Shown here piece by piece: positions 1-5,678 of a stretch of DNA of 14,807 bases (position 1 is its first letter; the number at the start of each line of letters is the position of its first letter). The notes beneath the pieces were generated by a model. The model was not told where the DNA came from, did no database searches, and was given only the letters and a program-made list of their open reading frames with translations. Origin of the DNA: JBHIEE01 sp046760445 (GTDB taxonomy: Bacteria; Acidobacteriota; Aminicenantia; JdFR-78); assembly GCA_046760445.1 (NCBI GenBank), contig JBHIEE010000072.1:1-14807 (forward strand), in the 5' to 3' direction. The position numbers and the translations under genes are program-made.

Positions 1-38
1 GGGATAGATTACCCACACAATCTGGATAGGAGCTTCTT
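1..38 (-). repeat. Edge fragment of the interspersed palindrome/hairpin repeat, inverted
   Basis: Read on the minus strand, bases 2-23 match 8504-8525 at 20 of 22 positions. Bases 1-33 match 14643-14675 at about 27 of 33. The shared core reads TGGGTAATCTATCC in this copy and in the 8504 copy. Only the outer flank of the element is present here. The palindrome and hairpin arms would lie beyond the left edge. The orientation is opposite to the two other flank-bearing copies. Confidence 0.6.
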
Positions 39-167
39 TTTATTATTCTTTAATTTCCTTTTAATTTTTATTGCTTTTCACTCTGTAGTTATGTTATTTA
101 AAATAACAAATAAAGATTCTGGGGAGAAAAAATCAAAATTTATTAAATTTAGAAAGGAGGAACATAA

Positions 168-425
168 ATGATATGGTGGGTTTTTGCATTAGCCGTTCTA
201 ACAATTTTATCATATTTATTAGATGTGGGTGTCCTTTCATTTTTGCAAAATTTAAGAGTTCCGTTCTTAAATGCTTCTATTTTAAGCATTCTAATTCTGC
301 TTTGCATGGTAGGGCTGCTTGGAAGAGTACTGCGGATGAGGAAAAAAGGAGAAAAAGAAATCCTTGAGAAAAGAATGCACGAACTTGAAAAAGAGTTGAA
401 AGCTCTCAAAGAAGAAGAGAAATAA
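168..425 (+). CDS. Small membrane protein with two helices and a charged coiled-coil tail (unknown function)
   Basis: This is an 85-residue protein that I do not recognise. A strong Shine-Dalgarno site (AAAGGAGG, 153-160) sits 7 bases before the ATG, which is the main reason to believe the gene is real. Residues about 2-22 and 36-54 are hydrophobic and likely span the membrane. Residues about 56-85 are rich in Lys and Glu with heptad-like spacing (repeated KEL, LEKE), consistent with a short cytoplasmic coiled coil. The overall form resembles small LapA-like or phage-shock-like envelope proteins, but there is no motif to assign it. It stands alone: the next gene begins about 290 bases downstream with no clear link. 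The opposite-strand frame over the same bases has no ribosome site and was discarded. Confidence 0.7.
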   Translation: MIWWVFALAVLTILSYLLDVGVLSFLQNLRVPFLNASILSILILLCMVGLLGRVLRMRKKGEKEILEKRMHELEKELKALKEEEK

Positions 426-714
426 TTAAATATACGATAACATAGTAAAGAAAAAGAGAAATTTGTAGAGAGAAATTGCCTGCCATTTTTCCATAAATTT
501 ATCTTTACTGAGTGAGTAAAAGGGTGGTTATCCTTCCTTTCTTCTTTAAAGCAGCTTGAAAATTCCAGGATGTTTTGAAATTGGGATGATAAGATTATTC
601 TTGGATTAACAATAAACTATTTTTTTACTCCATATATTTAGTCTTTGTAGAGAGTAGAAATTTTGAAACCTTTAAGGACAATTATTCGTAACTTAAAATA
701 AGGGATTTTTGGAT
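426..714. other. Intergenic region without a recognised gene
   Basis: No convincing coding frame, terminator or consensus promoter was seen. The only structure noted is an 11-base direct repeat, TTTGTAGAGAG, at 462-472 and 644-654, which may be chance in such AT-rich sequence. Any promoter for the downstream ABC genes should lie here but was not identified with confidence. Confidence 0.4.
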
Positions 715-1674
715 ATGAATGAGATGTTAGCAGTTGAAACTTTTGAACTCACTAAAGTATTTGCCGATCTCTTCGGATTTAAAAAGATTGTTGCTCTTAA
801 CGATTTGAATCTAAGAGTGAATAAAGGTGAAATCTTTGGGCTTTTAGGTCCTAATGGCGCTGGAAAAACTACTTTAATGAAAATCTTATTAGGAATTACT
901 TACCCAACCAAAGGTGAAGCTATTATTTTAGGGAAAAAAATTCAAAATGTTTCGGTTAAAAAAAGGATAGGTTATTTACCGGAAAACCATAAATATCCAG
1001 ATTATCTCACTGGAGAAAAGGTTTTAGACTTCTTTGGAAAACTCAGCGGAATTCCTGCTTCCCAGAGACATCTTAGGATTGATGAACTTCTAAATTTAGT
1101 TAGGATGAATCAATGGAGAAAAACCAGAATAAAAAAATATTCTAAAGGAATGCTTCAGCGATTGGGTATGGCTCAGGCAATGATTAATGACCCTGATCTT
1201 TTATTTCTGGATGAACCTACCGATGGAGTTGATCCTATTGGCAGAAGAGAGATCCGGGATATTCTTATTGATCTTAAAAAGAAAGGGAAAACAATATTTC
1301 TTAATTCTCATTTATTATCAGAAGTGGAAATGATCTGTGACCGTGTTGCCATTCTTAATGAAGGAGAATTGGTTAAATACGGTTCAGTAGAGGAATTAAC
1401 CCGGAAATCCTTAGAATTTAAAGTTAAGGTTAATAACTTTAATCAATATCTGAGCAAAAAGTTAATGAAAGAAACTCTTTCTTTTAATCAAAATGAAAAT
1501 TATCTTCTTTTTTCGGTCAAAAATATCCCTCAATTAAATAAAATTATAGATTACCTTCGGAGCAATCAGGTGGAGATTGAAGCAATAATTCCTCAGAAAG
1601 TAAGCCTGGAAGATATGTTTATAGATATTATAAGGAATAATAAACTACAGCACAGCAGGACTAATTTAAAATGA
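715..1674 (+). CDS. ABC-2 type transporter, ATP-binding subunit
   Basis: This cytoplasmic ATPase of an ABC exporter (about 319 residues) energises the permease encoded next. In order it shows a Walker A motif GPNGAGKT (about 45-52), a Q-loop position inside GYLPEN where Glu replaces Gln, a signature YSKGM in place of LSGGQ (about 142-146), a Walker B motif LLFLDEP (about 162-168) and the switch His in NSHLL (about 199). A C-terminal extension of about 90 residues is usual for ABC-2 ATPases. An in-frame TTG at 709 also exists. I prefer ATG 715 because it is a better codon and the GGGA ribosome site (702-705) lies 9 bases away, against 3 for the TTG. The stop overlaps the permease start by 4 bp, implying translational coupling. 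The substrate cannot be read from sequence; family members export drugs, lipids or polymers, or serve gliding or copper-enzyme maturation. Confidence 0.92.
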   Translation: MNEMLAVETFELTKVFADLFGFKKIVALNDLNLRVNKGEIFGLLGPNGAGKTTLMKILLGITYPTKGEAIILGKKIQNVSVKKRIGYLPENHKYPDYLTGEKVLDFFGKLSGIPASQRHLRIDELLNLVRMNQWRKTRIKKYSKGMLQRLGMAQAMINDPDLLFLDEPTDGVDPIGRREIRDILIDLKKKGKTIFLNSHLLSEVEMICDRVAILNEGELVKYGSVEELTRKSLEFKVKVNNFNQYLSKKLMKETLSFNQNENYLLFSVKNIPQLNKIIDYLRSNQVEIEAIIPQKVSLEDMFIDIIRNNKLQHSRTNLK

Positions 1675-2501
1675 AAATGTTAGCTATAATCCAAGATACA
1701 TTTCGAGAATCTTTTTCTAAAAAGACTTTTATAGCTTTTTTTGCTATCTCTAATATTACTATTCTTATCTTTCTTTTTGCTTTAAATCTAGATATTGTCA
1801 AAGGGGCATTAGCTGCGGCAACTCTTTTTGGTCAAACAATAGATTTGAAAAACCAGCAGATTGATATTCGTCAGTTTGTTGTAAATGTCCAATCAGGTAT
1901 CGCTGTGATTCTTTATGGCTTAGGAATATTTTTATCTATATTTGCCACGGCTAACCTGATTCCTCATATGTTAGAAAAGGGTAATATAGACCTTCTTCTT
2001 TCCAAACCCCTCTCCAGAACAAAAATTTTCTTAGCCAAATATCTGGGAAGTCTATCTATAGTTACTTTCAATATAAGCTACTTAGTAGTGATTATTTGGT
2101 TAATACTATCCTTTAAAACCCGTATTTGGAATTTTGGTTTCCTCTATTCTGGTGCATTAATAATTATTACTTTTGCTATTATTCTCAGTTTTATGAGCTT
2201 GATTGGAGTAATGACAAGAAGTTCTGCTTTAGTTATTATGTTAGCTTATAGTCTTTTCTTTTTAAGCCAACCTTTAGCAGCAAGCGAAAATATCGTAAAG
2301 ATATTAACAAATAAAATATATATTTTTATTATAAAAGCTCTTTATTGGATTTTACCTAAAACCTTTGAATTGGGGAATATGATAAGGCTATTAGTCAGGA
2401 ATGGAAGAGTTGAGAATTGGCTTCCGCTCTGGACCTCGCTTGCTTTTGGAGGCGCAATGCTATTTTTAGCTAATCTTTATTTTCTGAAGAAGAGTTATTA
2501 A
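1671..2501 (+). CDS. ABC-2 type transporter, permease subunit (NosY-like)
   Basis: This is a 276-residue integral inner-membrane protein that forms the channel half for the preceding ATPase. Hydrophobic segments lie at about residues 20-42, 74-98, 124-148, 157-181, 184-204 and 252-272, giving about six helices. The stretch at about 103-125, containing GNIDLLLSKPLSR, is the cytoplasmic loop typical of ABC2_membrane_2/NosY-like permeases, where it contacts the ATPase. The start overlaps the ATPase stop in an ATGA tetranucleotide, and no separate ribosome site is visible, so translation is probably coupled. A second in-frame ATG lies at 1677. No third subunit follows: 121 bp of non-coding sequence separate it from the next gene. 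Confidence 0.9.
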   Translation: MKMLAIIQDTFRESFSKKTFIAFFAISNITILIFLFALNLDIVKGALAAATLFGQTIDLKNQQIDIRQFVVNVQSGIAVILYGLGIFLSIFATANLIPHMLEKGNIDLLLSKPLSRTKIFLAKYLGSLSIVTFNISYLVVIIWLILSFKTRIWNFGFLYSGALIIITFAIILSFMSLIGVMTRSSALVIMLAYSLFFLSQPLAASENIVKILTNKIYIFIIKALYWILPKTFELGNMIRLLVRNGRVENWLPLWTSLAFGGAMLFLANLYFLKKSY

Positions 2502-2586
2502 AAAAGAAATAAAAGCGACTGAGTTATTAATATAAAAAAATTGTTGATAAAAAGCAGGTTTTATGATAAAAGTTTAAAAGCTTGTT

Positions 2587-2592
2587 TATAAT
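2587..2592 (+). promoter_or_regulatory. Possible -10 element for the lipoprotein gene
   Basis: A perfect TATAAT lies 30 bases before the AUG of the next gene, leaving room for a short leader with its AGGAGG site. No good -35 hexamer is seen at 16-18 bases, so this rests on the -10 alone in AT-rich sequence. Confidence 0.3.
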
Positions 2593-2622
2593 AATTTTTG
2601 GTAAATTATAAGGAGGAAATTC

Positions 2623-3603
2623 ATGAAAAAGAAAAAAATTATTTTATTTGTTCTGGTTTTAACGCTGATTCTATCCTTTAGCTGCAAGAAGCCAACTGTG
2701 CCCAAAGCTGGGAAAGCTGGTGTAGATGATATGCTCAACTTTCTTCCCAGACAAGCTCAAGGGATAATTTTTCTCAATGTTCAGAAAGTAGCTACCACCA
2801 AGTTATTTGATAAAGCGACCACAGAGGAATCAGAAAAGGCCGAGAACTATCAGAAATTCATCAAAGAGTGGGGAATAGACCCTAAAAAAGATGTCTACTT
2901 TTTGGCAGTGGCAATTACTGGTAAGTTAGATCCTAAAGAAAAGCCTGATGCAGTAGTTGTAGCTAATCTTAAGTATAATAAAGATCTTATTTTAGCTAAT
3001 TTAAAGGAAGAAGAACTAAATATAGAAGAAGAAGATTATCAGGGCATAACCATTTATAGTGGAATTGATGAGAAAAACGAAAAAACCAAGATGGCTTTTC
3101 TCAACGAATCTAACATTGCTCTTGGTGCTGATACTCCTTTGAAAGCTGTTATTGATTTGAGCCGAGGCAAGGGTGAAAATATTCGTAAAAACGAGCAGTT
3201 GATGGCTCTTCTGAAAGATGTTAATCAGGAAGCCTTTCTTTGGGGTGGATTTCTAGTTCCCAAAAAGGCGATGGAAGAAGCTGCTGCTAAAAATCCCCAG
3301 GCCAAGATTTTTGAATCAATAGAGGCTGCTACCTTTTTTGTTGATTATGATAAGTTAAATTACTCCGGCCAAGTAAGCCTGATGAGTAAAAATGAGGCTC
3401 AAAACAAACAAATAGCTGACCTTCTTAATGGATTCAAAGCAATGTTCGGTATGGGAAAAAGTCAGGATGAGGATATTCAAGAACTTCTTAATAGTATCAA
3501 TATTTCTTCTGGGCCATCCGGCGTAAAAGTAGCAGTTCAACTTTCCGAGAATTTACTTACTCGTTTAGAGGAAAAATCCAAAAAGGAAAAAGAAGCTGAA
3601 TAG
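2623..3603 (+). CDS. Predicted secreted lipoprotein, family not recognised
   Basis: The protein has 326 residues. A strong AGGAGG (2611-2616) lies 6 bases before the ATG. The N-terminus is a signal peptide (four Lys, then a hydrophobic run about 6-19) ending in SFSC, so Cys21 is the likely lipidated residue. The lipobox is imperfect because Leu sits at -4 rather than -3. The mature part is soluble, acidic and Lys/Glu-rich. It opens with a segment of the type 'LPRQAQGIIFLNV' (about 41-53), which recalls DUF3352-like proteins whose repeats describe amounts of a bound or sensed ligand, but I cannot assign a family. The C-terminus ends in a charged helix (EEKSKKEKEAE). It is separate from the upstream ABC genes. 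A substrate-binding role for that exporter is conceivable but not supported. Confidence 0.75.
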   Translation: MKKKKIILFVLVLTLILSFSCKKPTVPKAGKAGVDDMLNFLPRQAQGIIFLNVQKVATTKLFDKATTEESEKAENYQKFIKEWGIDPKKDVYFLAVAITGKLDPKEKPDAVVVANLKYNKDLILANLKEEELNIEEEDYQGITIYSGIDEKNEKTKMAFLNESNIALGADTPLKAVIDLSRGKGENIRKNEQLMALLKDVNQEAFLWGGFLVPKKAMEEAAAKNPQAKIFESIEAATFFVDYDKLNYSGQVSLMSKNEAQNKQIADLLNGFKAMFGMGKSQDEDIQELLNSINISSGPSGVKVAVQLSENLLTRLEEKSKKEKEAE

Positions 3604-3624
3604 TAAAAGGACCAATTAATTTTT

Positions 3625-3644
3625 GAAGAATAGATATTCTTTTT
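3625..3644 (+). terminator. Weak hairpin with T-run after the lipoprotein gene
   Basis: AAGAAT (3626-3631) pairs with ATTCTT (3636-3641) around a 4-base loop. A short T-run ends at 3644. The stem is AT-only apart from one G-C pair, so it would be a poor terminator. Confidence 0.25.
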
Positions 3645-3745
3645 CGGATTTATTGGAAAAAAGATAATTACTTCTTCTCTTCATTTTTCTTAATAGTTGA
3701 TTAATCTAATATTCAGTAATAGCCTATCTCTATTTTTCTTCTGTG

Positions 3746-3774
3746 TTGAAAAAGATATATCAAAAGAGTATTCT
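3746..3774 (+). promoter_or_regulatory. Candidate sigma-70 promoter for the C45-like hydrolase gene
   Basis: TTGAAA (3746-3751) and TATTCT (3769-3774) are separated by 17 bases, about 50 bases before the start codon. The -35 matches consensus at 5 of 6 and the -10 at 4 of 6. A 7-bp inverted repeat (3764-3770 with 3775-3781) overlaps the -10. Confidence 0.35.
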
Positions 3775-3823
3775 TACTCTTGTCAAAAAGAATAATAAAT
3801 AATTTCAAAGAAAGGAGAATCCT

Positions 3824-5242
3824 ATGAGCAAAAAAAAATTTAGAATTTTAACTACTATTTTTTTAGTTAGTATTTTCTTTTTTTCTACTGGAATAGCCCA
3901 GACTCTGAGCAAGCAGGAAAAGGGATGGCTGGCCAAAGCTCACAGATACGATAAAAATGGTTGGATTTTTTTATATACTGAAGGCAAGCCTTTTGAAATA
4001 GGTTTCCAGCGAGGTTATCTCACTGCAGAAGAAATTGATGATTTTTTAAAGACATTAGCCTATACACAAAAATTCAAAACAGGTAAAGATCTTGGTTTTT
4101 TTGTGAAAGCAGCTAATGAACTCTTCAAAGATAAAGTAGATGAAGAATATGTTCAGGAAATGAAGGGGATGGTTGCGGGAATGAAAAAGGCAGGGAAAAA
4201 GATAACCTATGAAGAGATGCTTTTTTCGAATGCTTTTATTGATGTTGTCTGGTATTGGTGGTCACAGGAGAAAAAAATGATGGAATTACACCGACCAGGC
4301 TGCAGCGCCTTCATTGCTACTGGTGAGGCCACTGCTGATGGCAAAATAGTAATGGCTCACAACTCCTGGTCTGATTATACCACTCTTAGATTTTGTAATA
4401 TTATTATCAGTATTATTCCTGAGAAAGGATATCCAATTTTTATGCAAACTTGGGGACCTTGTTTATACAGCGCCACTGATTTTTTTATCACTGGAGCAGG
4501 ATTAATAGGCACAGAAACAACTATTGGTGGATTTAGCGGATTTAACCCTGAAGGAACTCCTGTTTTTCAAAGAGCAAGAAAAGCAATGCAATATGCCCGT
4601 ACAATTGATGAGTGGGCAAACATAATGATTGAAAACAACAATGGAGCTTATGCTAATTCTTGGTTGTTAGGAGATATTAAAACAAATGAGATTGCCTGCC
4701 TTGAACTTGGCTTAAAACATCACAGCCTCCAGAAAAAGAAGTCAGGATATTTTACTGGTTCTAATGTGACTGATAATATAGAAATTTTAAGAGAAGAAAC
4801 AGATTCCAGTTATGTGGACATTAGAGATTTTTGCGTTTCCCGTCGCGTGCGCTGGAAGCAATTAATGAAAAAATATTATGGAAAAATTGATGTTGAAATT
4901 ACCAAACAGATGCTGGCTGACCATTATGATGTTTACTTAGAAAAAGAAAAACCCACATCAAGGACAATATGCGGTCATTGGGAATTGGACGATGGGAATG
5001 TGCCAGGCAGTCGTTCTCCTTATTATCCAGGAGGCGCTATTGATGGCAAAGTAGTTAACTCTGAAATGGCGAAAAATTGGCAGTTTTGGGCAATATGGGG
5101 AAGTTCCTGTGATATTGGGTTTGATGCTGATAAATTTCTGGAAAAACATATTCAGTATGAATGGTTAAGAGGCTATCTTAAGGATTTACCAGTTCAATCC
5201 TGGACCCTGTTTTCAGTCAGAAAAACAGAGCAAAAGAGATAA
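3824..5242 (+). CDS. Secreted Ntn-hydrolase, peptidase C45 / phospholipase B-like
   Basis: The protein has 472 residues. AAAGGAG (3811-3817) lies 6 bases before the ATG. Residues 1-25 form a signal peptide with likely cleavage after GIA-Q, so the enzyme acts outside the cytoplasm. The segment RPGCSAFIATGEATADGK (about 157-174) has the form of the autocleavage site of the N-terminal-nucleophile superfamily, where the chain is cut before a Cys (Cys160 here) that becomes the nucleophile. The following AHNSW (about 178-182) and the later GSN (about 312-314) and TSRTICGHWE (about 378-387) regions also fit the C45 / phospholipase-B-like group. Family members cleave linear amide or acyl bonds, for example penicillin acyltransferase and lysosomal PLBD proteins. 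The substrate is unknown. The gene appears monocistronic, with its own promoter and no terminator seen. Confidence 0.8.
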   Translation: MSKKKFRILTTIFLVSIFFFSTGIAQTLSKQEKGWLAKAHRYDKNGWIFLYTEGKPFEIGFQRGYLTAEEIDDFLKTLAYTQKFKTGKDLGFFVKAANELFKDKVDEEYVQEMKGMVAGMKKAGKKITYEEMLFSNAFIDVVWYWWSQEKKMMELHRPGCSAFIATGEATADGKIVMAHNSWSDYTTLRFCNIIISIIPEKGYPIFMQTWGPCLYSATDFFITGAGLIGTETTIGGFSGFNPEGTPVFQRARKAMQYARTIDEWANIMIENNNGAYANSWLLGDIKTNEIACLELGLKHHSLQKKKSGYFTGSNVTDNIEILREETDSSYVDIRDFCVSRRVRWKQLMKKYYGKIDVEITKQMLADHYDVYLEKEKPTSRTICGHWELDDGNVPGSRSPYYPGGAIDGKVVNSEMAKNWQFWAIWGSSCDIGFDADKFLEKHIQYEWLRGYLKDLPVQSWTLFSVRKTEQKR

Positions 5243-5365
5243 AGTCATCGGTCAAATAAACAGTAAATTCCTATCTTTTAAAACTTATAATTGTAAGTGG
5301 TTGTTTAAATGAGAAATTATAAAAAATATGAACATTTCTGAACAAATTTAGGTTTGGACACATAA

Positions 5366-5434
5366 GCTGCCGGCTGTTCAGCAAAGGGGGGTGATGAATA
5401 GGAGTGAGCCCTCTCCAGCCGGCCCAAGAGAGCC
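5366..5434 (+). ncRNA. GC-rich self-complementary element, possible structured RNA or element remnant
   Basis: GCCGGCTG (5369-5376) and CAGCCGGC (5416-5423) form a perfect 8-bp stem. Inside it, the six Gs at 5386-5391 can pair with CCTCTC at 5410-5415, with two G-U pairs, leaving a bulge at 5377-5385 and an 18-base loop. The element is far richer in GC than the sequence around it and lies in a 436-bp gene-free stretch before the SpoIID gene. I could not match it to any riboswitch, SRP, 6S or tmRNA consensus that I know. A decayed right end of an IS200/IS605-type element is an alternative. The strand is not certain. Low confidence that it is transcribed. Confidence 0.35.
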
Positions 5435-5504
5435 AAATTCATTATATCATAATTTTTTCATTATACTAAATAAATTTTTTCTTATTGAAATCTTGTAGGT
5501 ACAC

Positions 5505-5533
5505 TTGTTATTAGATAGGGGATAGGGTATAAT
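5505..5533 (+). promoter_or_regulatory. Upstream promoter P1 of the SpoIID-pyrE unit
   Basis: TTGTTA (5505-5510) and a perfect TATAAT (5528-5533) are spaced by 17 bases. The position, about 145 bases before the gene, would give a long leader. The -35 matches consensus at 4 of 6. Confidence 0.4.
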
Positions 5534-5610
5534 GTAATTTTCCCAAATTTTATTCTCCACAATATCTTGTATTAAAATCAAAATTTAGTGGTACATATTG
5601 TAGTTTTTTC

Positions 5611-5640
5611 TTGACATTGGGTTTTCTTATCAATTATAAT
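5611..5640 (+). promoter_or_regulatory. Consensus sigma-70 promoter P2 of the SpoIID-pyrE unit
   Basis: A perfect TTGACA (5611-5616) and a perfect TATAAT (5635-5640) are separated by 18 bases. The expected start of transcription is near 5647, about 30 bases before the start codon. This is the best promoter in the window. Confidence 0.75.
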
Positions 5641-5678
5641 AATTCTTAAAGAGGGTGCTGAATAATTAATGAAGTGAA

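Noticed and set aside
149..409. Minus-strand frame opposite the small membrane protein
   Set aside because: It has no ribosome site, and its composition mirrors the plus-strand gene, which has a strong Shine-Dalgarno site.
709..714. TTG at 709 as the start of the ABC ATPase
   Set aside because: The GGGA ribosome site is only 3 bases from the TTG but 9 from the ATG at 715, and ATG is the commoner start.
5351..5440. Known riboswitch (c-di-GMP, c-di-AMP, SAM, TPP, FMN, cobalamin) or tRNA
   Set aside because: None of the conserved core strings I know for these classes is present, and no cloverleaf can be drawn.
5394..5498. A 34-codon plus-strand frame (MNRSEPSPAG...) beginning in the GC-rich island after a G-run
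   Set aside because: The G-run is too close to the ATG for a normal ribosome site, the second half is translated AT-rich spacer, and the stretch is better explained by base pairing.
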